64,000 bases of DNA from Pseudomonadota bacterium (GCA_021822115.1 JAJZSA010000002.1:1-64000), one strand, 5' to 3'; shown: positions 7,258-16,803, counted from the stretch's first letter. Notes: generated by a model from the letters alone, not told the origin. Numbers and translations are program-made.

Positions 7258-9528
7258 TCATTTGGTCAGGGCGATGAACAGTTCCGGCAGCTTGACCGGC
7301 AATTGTTCGATCTTGTCCACGATAGTGTATTGCCTGCCGAAGATGTCCGACACATATTCGTCGGCCTTGGGATCGAGGTTGATGCAGTAGGTATAGATCC
7401 CGTCGCGATCCAGTTCATTGACGGCCTGGCGTGCATCCTGGATCAGCATCTGCGGATCCCGTGAGTCGATATCGGCCGGTTCGCCGTCGGTGAGGATCAA
7501 CATCAGTTTCTTGTCGGCCGGCTGTGCTTTCAGGTAATGCCCGGCATGGCGCATGGCGGCGCCCATGCGCGTGGACCACGCGGCCTGCATGGCGCCGATG
7601 CGTCCTTTCACGCTGTCGTCCCACGGCTCGTTGTAGCCCTTGATGTGGTAGTAGCGCACATCGTGACGGGTGTTGGAATGGAAGCCGGAGATGGCGAACG
7701 GATCACCCAGATGCTCCACCGACCAGGCCAGCAGCGACACCGCTTCCTGCGACAGTTCAAGGATGCTCTGGCCGCTACCCTGCACCTTTTCGTTCAACGA
7801 TTCGGACAGATCCAGCACCAGCGATACCGCGATGTTGCGGCCATCGGTGCGGTGGCTCATGTTGATGCGCGGATCGGGCTGCGAGCCCGCCTTGTAGTCG
7901 ATCAGCGAGCGGATGGCGACGTCCAGGTCGAGCTCGGAGCCTTCTTCCTGATAGCGGATGCGCACCTTGTCCTGCGGCTTGATCATGTCGAGGATGCGCT
8001 TCATGCGCTTGGCCAGCCCGGCATGTTTTTCCAGCAGACTGTCGACCTTGGCCGGACTGCCGCCAGGGTGCTTCATCTCATAGACACTGACCCAGTCCGG
8101 CCGATAGTTCTGGTGGACGTAATCCCATTCGTCGTAGTGACGCGGCGGCAGGGCATGCAGCTCCTCGTCCTGTTCCCGCTTGATGTCGAGATGTTCGAAC
8201 AGGGTGTCTTCGTCGTCACCCTTTTCCAGATAGATCCACAGATGGCGATTGTCGTCGCGATAGTCCACTTCGGTATCCTGGAAGTAGACGTTGGGTGACA
8301 GATCGGACTGGCGGCGCATGCGTGCGATGAACAGCAGCCCAAGGTTCGCCATGTCCCGGCTGCTGCTTTCACCCGCCGCCATTGCTTCGTGAAAGCGATT
8401 GGCGAACTCGCGGATGTCCGCGTTCTCATAGCGATAGTCCGGGTCGAGCATGGCGCGCGACACCATGGCCAGCTTGATGCGGATGGTGGATGCCTCGGCC
8501 GTTTCCAGCAAGCGCTCGTCCGGGATCGGATGCAGCGCCAGGAACAGTTTCTTCATGCCGGGATATCGCTGCATGGTGAGGAAATCGACGCGGCAATCCT
8601 CGAACACTTCCACGCCCAGACGCTGGAACGGACTCCAGTTGTCCACCACCATCTTGCTGCTCCAGCGACGGTGTGCGGCCATGTGCGCCAGTGTGGCTCG
8701 ATAGCGGTCGATACCGCGGATGTCGCCCATATCGTCGAACACATCCGGCAGACGGATGCCGTCCTTGTCGTAATACGGCATCGGCTTGGTCAGGCTGTCG
8801 AACACCTGCGAATAGGGCACCAGCTGTTCCGGATCGCGCCACAGTCCGCGCAGGTACAGGTCCAGCTTGCGTTCGTTGTCGATGAACAGCGTGCCATGGC
8901 GCTCACGTTGCAGCACCGCCTTGGAGTCGGCCGACTCGAGCGAGAAGTATTCGGTCTGGCGCTCGGGATGGTCGTTGTAGTATCGGATGCCGTAGTCGAT
9001 CCAGTTCTTGAAGCCGCCCAGCGGCACCAGCGTGAGGATGCTCGGCGCCTGCTTGAGCAATTCCGGCAGCCCGGGACTGGCGAAGGTTGTGTGATGTCCG
9101 TGCACCGAACCGGTGGTGCGATCCATCATATCGCGCACCAGTTCGATGTATTGCTTGAACAACGCATAGGTCGGCAGACATTCGGCCACGGCTGAGCAAG
9201 TCTGCAGGAACGGCACGATCGCCTTGAAGTTGGTGTGCGTGGACATGTAGTAGGCGAACTCGCGCAAGTCCTTCAGCACCGCCTCGCCAACGAGACTGGC
9301 GACACGTGGTGCATCCTCAAGGTAGACCAGCAACGGTTCCGCGCCACGTCCCATCTTGCCGATGAAGCGTGCGTTCTCGAGGAAAGACTCCAGTCCCTCT
9401 GCCGTCAGGCTGGTCATGGCTTCCTTCATGCACTCGTCGAACACGGCGTCCACCTGGGCGAACCTGCACCCCAGCTTCTGCCAGTAACCTTCCAGCTCTT
9501 CGCTTCTTCCTGTCGTCTCAACAGCCAT
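7258..9528 (-). CDS. cbbO: CbbO RuBisCO-activase adaptor with VWA domain
   Basis: The non-ATPase partner of CbbQ. The CbbQ6-CbbO complex docks on inhibited RuBisCO and removes tight-binding sugar phosphates. The C-terminal von Willebrand A domain has a complete MIDAS site: DLSES at ~573-577, the Thr of STRMG at ~653 and the Asp of LTDGEP at ~681. The N-terminal ~450 residues match the CbbO/NorD-like helical region. I chose the ATG at 9528 (756 residues) because AGGTGGAAG lies seven bases upstream; an in-frame GTG at 9537 would add three residues. It lies 51 bp downstream of cbbQ. Confidence 0.92.
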   Translation of the reverse strand: MAVETTGRSEELEGYWQKLGCRFAQVDAVFDECMKEAMTSLTAEGLESFLENARFIGKMGRGAEPLLVYLEDAPRVASLVGEAVLKDLREFAYYMSTHTNFKAIVPFLQTCSAVAECLPTYALFKQYIELVRDMMDRTTGSVHGHHTTFASPGLPELLKQAPSILTLVPLGGFKNWIDYGIRYYNDHPERQTEYFSLESADSKAVLQRERHGTLFIDNERKLDLYLRGLWRDPEQLVPYSQVFDSLTKPMPYYDKDGIRLPDVFDDMGDIRGIDRYRATLAHMAAHRRWSSKMVVDNWSPFQRLGVEVFEDCRVDFLTMQRYPGMKKLFLALHPIPDERLLETAEASTIRIKLAMVSRAMLDPDYRYENADIREFANRFHEAMAAGESSSRDMANLGLLFIARMRRQSDLSPNVYFQDTEVDYRDDNRHLWIYLEKGDDEDTLFEHLDIKREQDEELHALPPRHYDEWDYVHQNYRPDWVSVYEMKHPGGSPAKVDSLLEKHAGLAKRMKRILDMIKPQDKVRIRYQEEGSELDLDVAIRSLIDYKAGSQPDPRINMSHRTDGRNIAVSLVLDLSESLNEKVQGSGQSILELSQEAVSLLAWSVEHLGDPFAISGFHSNTRHDVRYYHIKGYNEPWDDSVKGRIGAMQAAWSTRMGAAMRHAGHYLKAQPADKKLMLILTDGEPADIDSRDPQMLIQDARQAVNELDRDGIYTYCINLDPKADEYVSDIFGRQYTIVDKIEQLPVKLPELFIALTK

Positions 9529-9588
9529 CGCTTCCACCTGTTCGCTTATGGGTCAACATCCGGTGTGTTGCGGCATCACGGCCGGGAT

Positions 9589-10392
9589 TCAGCCGAATGC
9601 CGCATCGATCGCGTGATCGAGGGTGTCGCGGATATCCGCATCGTCGGTGATCGGACGCACCAGCGCCATGCGACAGGCGTCGCGTGCGTCGACGCCGCGC
9701 TTGATCAGGGTTGCCGCGTAGACCAGCAGACGGGTGGAGATGCCTTCATCCAGACCGTGGCCTTTGAGATTGCGCGCGGCTTGGCCGATCTGCACCAGTT
9801 TTCCGCACACTTCGATTCCCAGCCCCGTTTCCTTGGCCAGAATCTCCGACTCAAGGGCGGCATCCGGATAGTCGAACTCGAAACCGGTGAAGCGCTGTTT
9901 GGTGGATTGTTTCAGGTCCTTCATCAGGCTCTGGTAGCCCGGGTTGTACGAGATCACCAACTGGAAATCCGGATGTGCTTCGATCAGCTCACCTTTCTTG
10001 TCCAGCGGCAAGGTACGGCGATGGTCGGTCAGCGGGTGGATCACCACGGTGGTGTCCTGACGCGCTTCGACTACTTCATCCAGGTAGCAGATGGCGCCGA
10101 TGCGTGCGGCGATGGTCAGCGGACCATCCAGCCAGCGGGTGCCGTTGGCATCCAGCAGGTAGCGGCCGACCAGGTCGGAGGCGGTCATGTCCTCGTTACA
10201 GGCCACCGTGATCAGCGGCTTGTTGAGCTTCCAGGCCATGTATTCGATGAAGCGCGATTTGCCGCAACCGGTCGGGCCCTTCACCATCACGGGCAGACGT
10301 GCGGCATAGGCGGCCTCGTACAGGGCGACCTCATTGCCTTGCGCCTGGTAGTACGGTTCCTTGTGCACCTTGTATTGTTCGATGTTCGTCAT
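9589..10392 (-). CDS. cbbQ: CbbQ MoxR-type AAA+ ATPase (RuBisCO activase)
   Basis: The hexameric AAA+ motor of the CbbQO RuBisCO activase. The Walker A motif is GPTGCGKSR (~40-48) and Walker B is ICYLDEVVEAR (~98-108). ISYNPGYQSL and the C-terminal STRLLVYAATLI/VRPITDD segments are typical of the CbbQ/NirQ/NorQ group. The ATG at 10392 (MTNIEQYK, 267 residues) is preceded by GGAG at good spacing; another ATG lies at 10404. NirQ/NorQ are close relatives, but the neighbouring cbbM and cbbO settle the assignment. A terminator separates it from cbbM. Confidence 0.94.
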   Translation of the reverse strand: MTNIEQYKVHKEPYYQAQGNEVALYEAAYAARLPVMVKGPTGCGKSRFIEYMAWKLNKPLITVACNEDMTASDLVGRYLLDANGTRWLDGPLTIAARIGAICYLDEVVEARQDTTVVIHPLTDHRRTLPLDKKGELIEAHPDFQLVISYNPGYQSLMKDLKQSTKQRFTGFEFDYPDAALESEILAKETGLGIEVCGKLVQIGQAARNLKGHGLDEGISTRLLVYAATLIKRGVDARDACRMALVRPITDDADIRDTLDHAIDAAFG

Positions 10393-10438
10393 GGCGTTCT
10401 CCATGTAACCGCGCACGGTACGCGGTTTTGCTTTCGGG

Positions 10439-10466
10439 AAAAAAACGCCCCCAGCGAGTGGGGGCG
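10439..10466 (-). terminator. Intrinsic terminator or attenuator after cbbM
   Basis: On the minus strand an 8-bp stem CGCCCCCA/TGGGGGCG with a five-base loop is followed by seven U. It lies directly after the cbbM stop and before cbbQ. It should end most cbbM transcripts and let only readthrough reach cbbQ and cbbO. Confidence 0.85.
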
Positions 10467-10494
10467 CATTTTGTTGCTTCAGCCGCGGTGCAGA

Positions 10495-11907
10495 TTACTT
10501 GTGCACGCCCAGCTTTTCGCGCCAGCCCGGGAACAGCTTGTCGCCGTCCTTCGGGAAGGATTCGAATGCGCGGGCGAACTCCTTGTGGGTCTTCGCGTAT
10601 TCGATCGGGTCGGTACCGCTCTTCCAGCACTCGTAAGCCTGGCCGAGGGAGATACCGCCGGCTGCCGGGCTGTCGATGTGGCCGAAGGAGCCGCCGCCGC
10701 AGGTGTTGATCACGTTGCCGTGGCCCAGGTTCTTGAAGAAGCCCGGCAGGCGCAGTGCGTTCATGCCGCCCGAGATGATCGGGGTAGTGGCCTTCATGCC
10801 GTACCACTTCTGGTAGAAGTAAGGTCCCTGGCACTCGTCGCGCTCCAGCATGTAAGCCAGCACGGTTTCCTTGCCATGGCCTTCCATCTTGCCGTAACCC
10901 ATGGTGCCGGTGTGCATACCGGACGCACCCATCAGACGCACCATCTTCATGTAGCACAGCGGGTCCATACCCATCGGCGACTTGTAGGAAGTCACCGCAC
11001 CGTGGCCTGCGCGGTGGAAGTGCAAGAAGGTGTCCGGGAAGGCGCGGCGGCAAGTGGTGACACCAGCCGGGCCGGTCACGAAGCCGTCCACCAGGAAGGC
11101 GACGTGGTCAGCGGAGTTGTACTTGGCGAAGGTCTCCAGCACGAACTCGCCGCGATGGATCATCTCGCCGTGGAAGTCGGCAGTGATGTTGGCGGAGAAC
11201 AGTTTGGCCTGGCCGGTTGCCTGCTGCGCACGGTCCATGGCTTCTGCCACCTTGGGCATGACCACTTCCATCGGGCAGAACGGCTGGTTGGCTTGCGGCT
11301 CGTCGTTCTTGATGAAGTCGCCGCCCAGCCAGAAGTCGTAACAGGCCTTGGCGAACGGCTCGGGACGCAGACCCAGCTTCGGCTTGATGATGGTACCGGC
11401 GATGTAACCGCCGTCCTTTTCCGGACGACCCAGCACCTTCCACAGGTTGGTGATGTTGGCGGACGGACCATCGAACTTCTTGACCATCATTTCCGGTACC
11501 AGGAAGTCCAGCATACGCAGACCTTGATGGTCGCTCATACCTTGGTTGTTGCCCAGGATCAGGGACCACATGTGGGAGATGTTGTAGGTGCCATCGGTCA
11601 GGTTCGGATCGAACAGTTCGACCGGGTAAGCGATCTTCATCAGACCGCCGCCCTTCACAGGATCGTCACCGAAGGCGGTTTCATCAATCTCGTAAACCAG
11701 CGCGTCGACGCCGCGGGTGAAGTCGTCGGTGGTCGACACTTCCACGTTGGTACCGGTAGAAGACTCGGCTGCAACGTGAGCAGCCACTTCCAGGAAGCCA
11801 TAGCCCTTGGCCGGGATCAGCTTGTAAGCGACCAGCAGGTGGCGGCCACCGGCGATCAGGTCTGCCTCTTTCAGGTCCAGACGTGCATAACGATTCGATT
11901 GATCCAT
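10495..11907 (-). CDS. cbbM: Ribulose-1,5-bisphosphate carboxylase/oxygenase, form II
   Basis: Fixes CO2 onto ribulose 1,5-bisphosphate. Form II is shown by the absence of a small-subunit gene and by close likeness to the Rhodospirillum-type enzyme throughout. The catalytic Lys is in [12 protein letters not shown] (K175). The carbamylated Lys and Mg ligands are in GGDFIKNDE (K200, D202, E203), and the loop-6 Lys is in GYGKMEG near 338. All active-site residues I can place are intact. The length is 470 residues. The ATG is preceded by AGGAGA six bases upstream. A divergent cbbR with a shared operator controls it, and cbbQ and cbbO lie downstream. Confidence 0.97.
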   Translation of the reverse strand: MDQSNRYARLDLKEADLIAGGRHLLVAYKLIPAKGYGFLEVAAHVAAESSTGTNVEVSTTDDFTRGVDALVYEIDETAFGDDPVKGGGLMKIAYPVELFDPNLTDGTYNISHMWSLILGNNQGMSDHQGLRMLDFLVPEMMVKKFDGPSANITNLWKVLGRPEKDGGYIAGTIIKPKLGLRPEPFAKACYDFWLGGDFIKNDEPQANQPFCPMEVVMPKVAEAMDRAQQATGQAKLFSANITADFHGEMIHRGEFVLETFAKYNSADHVAFLVDGFVTGPAGVTTCRRAFPDTFLHFHRAGHGAVTSYKSPMGMDPLCYMKMVRLMGASGMHTGTMGYGKMEGHGKETVLAYMLERDECQGPYFYQKWYGMKATTPIISGGMNALRLPGFFKNLGHGNVINTCGGGSFGHIDSPAAGGISLGQAYECWKSGTDPIEYAKTHKEFARAFESFPKDGDKLFPGWREKLGVHK

Positions 11908-11949
11908 CTATTTCTCCTCAGATGTTGTTGGATGAATGTTCCGATGCGC

Positions 11950-11982
11950 ACTATACGCATGCCACCCATAATTGAAAGTCAA
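11950..11982 (-). promoter_or_regulatory. Candidate cbbM promoter
   Basis: On the minus strand a -10 TATAGT (11950-11955) is paired either with TTTCAA at 11972-11977 (16-bp spacer) or with the better hexamer TTGACT at 11977-11982 (21-bp spacer). The poor -35/spacing combination is what one expects of an activator-dependent promoter. It would start transcription near 11943, about 36 bp before the cbbM ATG. Confidence 0.5.
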
Positions 11983-11999
11983 ATGTTTTTATTGGAACC

Positions 12000-12020
12000 A
12001 TAAGGATGGCTTATGGTAAG
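12000..12020. promoter_or_regulatory. CbbR operator (T-N11-A)
   Basis: ATAAG-N5-CTTAT (12000-12014) is a perfect inverted repeat containing the LysR-type T-N11-A motif (T12001, A12013). A further half-site follows, so that CTTA-TGG-TAAG (12010-12020) is also palindromic. The centre is about 64 bp upstream of the proposed cbbM start and about 22 bp upstream of the cbbR ATG. That is the arrangement of a LysR regulator that activates the divergent operon and represses itself. Confidence 0.7.
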
Positions 12021-12028
12021 GTGTGCGT

Positions 12029-12931
12029 ATGTTAGCCATCACTTTGCGCCAACTCCAGGTCTTCGAATGCGTCGCGCGCCATCTCAGCCATTCACGCGCC
12101 GCACAGGAATTGTATCTGTCACAGCCTGCCGTCTCCATGCAGATCAAACAAGCGGAACAGCTCGTCGGCCTGCCGCTGTTCGAACAGAGCGGCAAACGCA
12201 TCTTCCTCACCGAGGCCGGGCGTGAGTTGCTGCACTATGCGCGTGCCATCTTGCAACTGATGCAGGAGATGGAATCCAGCTTCGACGCGATGAAGGGTCT
12301 TGAACGCGGCCGACTGAATATCGCCGTGGTGAGTACGGCGAACTACTTCATGCCGCAATTGCTGGCGCGTTTCATCCAGATCCATCCCGGTATCCAGGTC
12401 GCGCTCTCGGTGGCCAACCGCGATGCGGTGCTGCGCCAGTTAAGTGAGAACCTGGCCGATCTGGCCATCATGGGCCAGCCGCCAGCCGGCACCGAGATGA
12501 CCGCCAGCCCGTTCCTGGAGAATCCGCTGGTGGTGATCGCGGCACCCAACCACGCCCTTGCGACAGCTAGCAAGATCCAGCCGCACCAATTAGTGCGCGA
12601 GACCTTCCTGTTGCGTGAATTGGGATCGGGTACACGCAGCGTGGCCGAACGATATTTCACCACCCACAAGCTGCCGCTGCCCAGTCATATGGAGATGGAC
12701 ACCAACGAAGCCATCAAGCAATCGGTGCAGGCGGGCATGGGCATCGGCATCATCTCGCGCCATGGCATCGAACTGGAGCTGGAGACCGGGCGTCTGATGG
12801 TGCTGGATGTGGATGGCTTCCCCATCGTGCGCCACTGGTATCTGGTACAGCGCAAAGACAAACGTCCCTCCATGGCGGCGCAGGAGTTCGAGCGTTTCCT
12901 GCTGGACCACGCAGCGGATCCGGCCCAATGA
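12029..12931 (+). CDS. cbbR: LysR-type transcriptional regulator CbbR
   Basis: A 300-residue LysR regulator of Calvin-cycle genes. The N-terminal winged helix-turn-helix (2-60) contains FECVARHLSHSRAAQELYLS and QPAVSMQIKQAEQLVG. The effector domain (~90-290) starts GRLNIAVVSTANYFMPQLLA and carries the CbbR-like RELGSGTR (~191-198). The ATG at 12029 is used because TAAGG lies at normal spacing; an in-frame GTG at 12023 is less likely. It is divergent from cbbM with a 121-bp shared region. CbbR proteins usually sense NADPH, ATP or sugar phosphates; the ligand here is unknown. Confidence 0.93.
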   Translation: MLAITLRQLQVFECVARHLSHSRAAQELYLSQPAVSMQIKQAEQLVGLPLFEQSGKRIFLTEAGRELLHYARAILQLMQEMESSFDAMKGLERGRLNIAVVSTANYFMPQLLARFIQIHPGIQVALSVANRDAVLRQLSENLADLAIMGQPPAGTEMTASPFLENPLVVIAAPNHALATASKIQPHQLVRETFLLRELGSGTRSVAERYFTTHKLPLPSHMEMDTNEAIKQSVQAGMGIGIISRHGIELELETGRLMVLDVDGFPIVRHWYLVQRKDKRPSMAAQEFERFLLDHAADPAQ

Positions 12932-12957
12932 AAAAGCGGCCCGCAGGCCGCTCTTTC
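12930..12957. terminator. Bidirectional terminator between cbbR and fba
   Basis: A 7-bp stem AGCGGCC/GGCCGCT with loop CGCA is flanked by AAAA on the left and CTTTCT on the right. It lies in the 48-bp gap between two convergent genes and can serve both strands. Confidence 0.75.
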
Positions 12958-12979
12958 TGTACTACCGGTAAGCGGTTGC

Positions 12980-14044
12980 TTACTTGATCACTGCGTTCAG
13001 CTCGCCCTTGGCATAGCGCTGCGCCATGCTGTCCAGCGAGATCGGCTTGATCTTGCCAGCCATACCAGCGGAACCGAAGGCTTCGTAACGAGCCTTGCAG
13101 ATCGCCTTCATGGCTTTGGTGGTCTCGGCCAGGAACTTGCGCGGATCGAAGTCCTTCGGGTTCTGTGCCAGATAGCGGCGGGTAGCGCCGGTGGATGCCA
13201 TGCGCAGGTCGGTGTCGATGTTGACCTTACGCACGCCATGCTTGATGCCTTCGACGATCTCTTCGACCGGCACGCCGTAGGTCTGGGGCATCGCGCCGCC
13301 GAACTGGTTGATGATCTCCAGCCACTCTTGCGGCACGGAAGAGGAACCGTGCATCACCAAGTGGGTGTTGGGGATGCGGGCATGGATCTCCTTGATGCGG
13401 CTGATCGCCAGGGTGTCGCCTGTGGGCGGCTTGGTGAACTTGTAAGCGCCGTGGGAAGTACCGATCGCGATAGCCAGTGCATCCACCTGAGTGGCCTTCA
13501 CGAAGGCAGCGGCCTCGTCCGGGTCGGTCAGCAGTTGGTCGTGGCTCAGCACGCCTTCAGCGCCGTGGCCATCTTCCTTTTCGCCGTGGCCGGATTCCAG
13601 GGAACCCAGGCAGCCCAGTTCGCCTTCGACGGAAACGCCGACTGCGTGCGACATTTCAACCACGCTGCGGGTGACGTTGACGTTGTATTCGAAGCTGGAC
13701 GGGGTCTTGCCGTCGGTCATCAGCGAGCCGTCCATCATCACGGACGAGAAACCGGACTTGATGGCGTTGATACAGACGGCCGGCGATGCGCCGTGGTCCT
13801 GGTGCATCACGACGGGGATGTGCGGATACATCTCGACAGCGGCTTCGATCAGGTGACGCAGGAACGGTTCGCCCGCGTACTTACGCGCACCAGCGGAACC
13901 TTGCATGATCACGGGGCTGTTGCATTCGTCGGCCGCTTCCATGATGGCCTTGACCTGCTCCAGGTTGTTGACGTTGAACGCCGGCAGGCCATAGCCATTT
14001 TCGGCGGCGTGGTCGAGTAGTTGACGCAACGATACGAGTGCCAT
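12980..14044 (-). CDS. fba: Class II fructose-1,6-bisphosphate aldolase
   Basis: A zinc aldolase for the Calvin cycle and gluconeogenesis, making fructose 1,6-bisphosphate (and probably sedoheptulose 1,7-bisphosphate) from triose phosphate. Class II signatures include the metal ligand in [11 protein letters not shown] (~79-89), [18 protein letters not shown] (~142-152), GTSHGAYKF and [13 protein letters not shown] (~230-245). The long insertion and 354 residues place it in the class IIB, CbbA-type group. It is the last gene of the tkt-gap-pgk-pyk-fba series, 30 bp after pyk. Confidence 0.95.
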   Translation of the reverse strand: MALVSLRQLLDHAAENGYGLPAFNVNNLEQVKAIMEAADECNSPVIMQGSAGARKYAGEPFLRHLIEAAVEMYPHIPVVMHQDHGASPAVCINAIKSGFSSVMMDGSLMTDGKTPSSFEYNVNVTRSVVEMSHAVGVSVEGELGCLGSLESGHGEKEDGHGAEGVLSHDQLLTDPDEAAAFVKATQVDALAIAIGTSHGAYKFTKPPTGDTLAISRIKEIHARIPNTHLVMHGSSSVPQEWLEIINQFGGAMPQTYGVPVEEIVEGIKHGVRKVNIDTDLRMASTGATRRYLAQNPKDFDPRKFLAETTKAMKAICKARYEAFGSAGMAGKIKPISLDSMAQRYAKGELNAVIK

Positions 14045-14074
14045 TTTCTTCCTCCTGTTTGAATTACAAAAACA

Positions 14075-15517
14075 TTAATGCTTGCGGTGGTCGCCCACAC
14101 GCACGATCTTCATGGTGTTGGTATGTCCAGCCTTGCCCACGGCTTCGCCCACGGTCATCACGATCAGGTCGCCGTCCTTCACCAGACCGAGGCGCACCAG
14201 CTCGTCCTCTGCGTTACGCAGGGTCACCGAATGGTCCTGATGGTCGTCGATGCTGAACGCGATGGGATATACGCCGCTGAACAGAGTGATCTTGCTCAAC
14301 GTCGATTCCATCGGTGTCATGGCGAAGATAGGCACGCTGGAATTCACGCGCGACATCCACAACGTGGTGGAGCCGGATTGGGTCAATGCCACGATGGCCT
14401 TCACATCGAAATGCGACGCTGCGTACAGCGCCGACATGGCGATCGACTGGTCGATGCGAGTGAATCGCTTCTGGTTGCTGCGTCGATCGATGGCGTTATC
14501 CTCGGCTTCACGTTCGGCCTTGAGGCAGACACGCGCCATGGCTTCGATGGTCTCCACCGGATAATCGCCCACCGCAGTCTCGGCCGACAGCATCACCGCA
14601 TCGGTACCGTCCAGCACGGCGTTGGCCACGTCGGATACTTCGGCGCGAGTCGGGATGGGATTGGTGATCATCGATTCCATCATCTGCGTCGCAGTGATGA
14701 CCAGACGGTTCTGCGCGCGCGCCATCTTGATCATCTTCTTCTGCAGACCGGGCACCGCAGCATCACCGACTTCGACGGCGAGGTCGCCACGGGCCACCAT
14801 GATGGCGTCGGAAGCATCGATGATCTCTTCCAGCACCGGGATCGCCTCGGCGCGCTCGATCTTGGCCAGCAGCATGCTCTTGCCGCCGGCTTCATGCATC
14901 AGCTTGCGCGCCAGTTTCATGTCGTCCGCCGAGCGCGGGAAGGACACCGCCAGATAGTCGGCCTTGATCAGCGCGGCAGTCTTGATGTCTTCCTTGTCCT
15001 TGTCGGTCAGCGCCGGTGCAGTCAGGCCACCGCCCTTGCGGTTGATGCCCTTGTTGTTGGACAGCACACCGCCGCGGATCACCTTGCAATACACCTCGTT
15101 GCCCTTGACCTCGGTCACTTCGAACTCCAGCATGCCATCATTCAGCAGCAGGATGGAGCCGCTGCTCACATCCTTGGGCAGTTCTTTGTAATCGAGACCG
15201 ACGCGTTGCTGGTTGCCCAAGCCGTCCAGTGCCGCATCGAGAATGAACATATCGCCCTTCTTCAGGACGATCTTGTCGTTCTCGAATTTGCGCACACGGA
15301 TCTTGGGACCTTGCAGGTCGGCGAGGATACCCACGGTACGCCCGACCGCGGCCGCCGCCGCACGGACGGTCTCGGCACGCTTCATATGGTCTTGGGCAGT
15401 GCCATGGGAGAAGTTCATCCGGACCAGGTCCACCCCGGCGCGGATCATCTGTTCCAGCACACTCTGATCGCTGGAGGCGGGCCCCAGCGTTGCGACTATT
15501 TTTGTTCTGCGCAGCAT
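14075..15517 (-). CDS. pyk: Pyruvate kinase
   Basis: Converts phosphoenolpyruvate and ADP to pyruvate and ATP. The 480-residue protein starts MLRRTKIVATLGPAS, carries MNFSHG (~36), the catalytic-site segment LLAKIERAEAIPVLEEI (~213-229), MVARGDLAVEV (~238) and TATQMMESM (~272). The ATG at 15517 has AAGGAA five bases upstream; the 12 residues further upstream are unlike the family. A glycolytic enzyme inside a Calvin gene series is normal in this class, drawing fixed carbon into pyruvate. A hairpin separates it from pgk. Confidence 0.95.
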   Translation of the reverse strand: MLRRTKIVATLGPASSDQSVLEQMIRAGVDLVRMNFSHGTAQDHMKRAETVRAAAAAVGRTVGILADLQGPKIRVRKFENDKIVLKKGDMFILDAALDGLGNQQRVGLDYKELPKDVSSGSILLLNDGMLEFEVTEVKGNEVYCKVIRGGVLSNNKGINRKGGGLTAPALTDKDKEDIKTAALIKADYLAVSFPRSADDMKLARKLMHEAGGKSMLLAKIERAEAIPVLEEIIDASDAIMVARGDLAVEVGDAAVPGLQKKMIKMARAQNRLVITATQMMESMITNPIPTRAEVSDVANAVLDGTDAVMLSAETAVGDYPVETIEAMARVCLKAEREAEDNAIDRRSNQKRFTRIDQSIAMSALYAASHFDVKAIVALTQSGSTTLWMSRVNSSVPIFAMTPMESTLSKITLFSGVYPIAFSIDDHQDHSVTLRNAEDELVRLGLVKDGDLIVMTVGEAVGKAGHTNTMKIVRVGDHRKH

Positions 15518-15543
15518 GATTTCCTTGGTTATCGGCTTGGTTG

Positions 15544-15582
15544 GGTCCGGCAACCCTCTCTCTCAATCAGGGATGCCGGACC
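15544..15582 (-). other. Intercistronic hairpin between pgk and pyk
   Basis: A 9-bp perfect stem GGTCCGGCA/TGCCGGACC encloses a 21-base loop that contains a second small CCCT/AGGG pairing. No U-tract follows on the transcribed strand. It may protect or divide the pgk-pyk message. Confidence 0.45.
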
Positions 15583-15589
15583 GATGCTT

Positions 15590-16771
15590 TTACTGCTTTG
15601 CGCGCTCTTCCAGGATCGCCACGGCCGGCAGGGTCTTGCCTTCCAGGTATTCCAGGAATGCACCGCCGGCGGTGGAGATGTAGGACACCTTGTCATAGAT
15701 GTCGTACTTCTGGATCGCGGCGATGGTGTCGCCGCCGCCAGCCAGCGTGAACGCGCTGGTCTTGGCGATGGCGTCTGCGATCGCCTTGGTGCCTGCGCCG
15801 AACTGGTCGAACTCGAACACGCCGACCGGACCGTTCCACACCACGGTGCCAGCCTTCATGATGATGTCGACGAGCTCTTGTGTGCTCTTGGGGCCGATGT
15901 CGAAGATCATGTCGTCGTCAGCCACTTCGCCCACGTTCTTCAGCACGGCCGGCTCATTGGCGTCGAACTTCTTGCCGCACACCACGTCGACGGCGACGGG
16001 GATGGTCGCACCGCGTGCGGACATCTTTTCCATCAGGCTCTTCGCGGTCGGCACCAGATCGTCTTCACACAGCGACTTGCCCACGTTGCCGCCGGTAGCC
16101 TTGATGAAGGTGTTGGCGATGCCGCCACCGACCACCAGCTGGTCGCACTTCTCGGACAACGATTCCAGCACGGTCAGCTTGGTGGAGACCTTGGAGCCAC
16201 CGACGATGGCGACCATCGGGCGGGCCGGGTTGGCCAGCGCCTTGCCCAGGGCTTCCAGTTCTTCGGTCAGCAGGATGCCGGCGGCAGCGGTCGGCGCAAA
16301 CTTGGCTACGCCATGAGTCGAAGCTTCCGCACGGTGCGCGGTACCGAATGCGTCCATCACGAACACGTCGCACAGGGCGGCGTATTTCTTGGACAGCTCA
16401 TCGTTGCTCTTCTTTTCGCCCTTGTTGAAGCGGCAGTTCTCCAGCAACACCAGCTCGCCTTCGGCCACGTTGAAACCACCGTCGATCCAGTCGCGGATCA
16501 GACGCACGGGCTTGCCGAGCTTGTTGGCGATGTCGTCGGCCACCGGCTTCAGGGAGTTCTCTTCAGTGAACACGCCTTCTTCCGGGCGGCCCAAATGGGA
16601 AGTCACCATCACCTTGGCACCGGCTTTCAACGCAGCGTTGATGGTGGCCATGGAGGCGGTGATACGCGCGTCGGAGGTCACCTTGCCATCCTTGACGGGC
16701 ACGTTGAGGTCGGAACGGATCAGGACGCGCTTGCCCTTCAGATCCAGGTCGGTCATTTTGATCACAGACAT
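15590..16771 (-). CDS. pgk: Phosphoglycerate kinase
   Basis: Phosphorylates 3-phosphoglycerate, the RuBisCO product, to 1,3-bisphosphoglycerate. The substrate segment is [15 protein letters not shown] (~15-29), with [10 protein letters not shown] (~57-66), the VLLENCRF motif (~110), [20 protein letters not shown] (~190-200) and the nucleotide-site GGGDTIAA near 352. The 393-residue length is typical of bacterial enzymes. It follows gap after a hairpin and precedes pyk. Confidence 0.96.
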   Translation of the reverse strand: MSVIKMTDLDLKGKRVLIRSDLNVPVKDGKVTSDARITASMATINAALKAGAKVMVTSHLGRPEEGVFTEENSLKPVADDIANKLGKPVRLIRDWIDGGFNVAEGELVLLENCRFNKGEKKSNDELSKKYAALCDVFVMDAFGTAHRAEASTHGVAKFAPTAAAGILLTEELEALGKALANPARPMVAIVGGSKVSTKLTVLESLSEKCDQLVVGGGIANTFIKATGGNVGKSLCEDDLVPTAKSLMEKMSARGATIPVAVDVVCGKKFDANEPAVLKNVGEVADDDMIFDIGPKSTQELVDIIMKAGTVVWNGPVGVFEFDQFGAGTKAIADAIAKTSAFTLAGGGDTIAAIQKYDIYDKVSYISTAGGAFLEYLEGKTLPAVAILEERAKQ

Positions 16772-16803
16772 GATGTTTCCTTAATTGCAGACTTGAAAGC
16801 AGA

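Noticed and set aside
9589..10392. Assignment of this AAA+ protein as NirQ/NorQ (denitrification)
   Set aside because: The family is close, but the immediate neighbours are cbbM and cbbO, and no nitrite or nitric-oxide reductase genes are present.
9235..12003. A 922-codon plus-strand open frame across cbbO, cbbQ and cbbM
   Set aside because: It is antisense to three strongly conserved genes, has the His/Gln/Arg-rich composition of a shadow frame in GC-rich coding DNA, and shows no recognisable domain.
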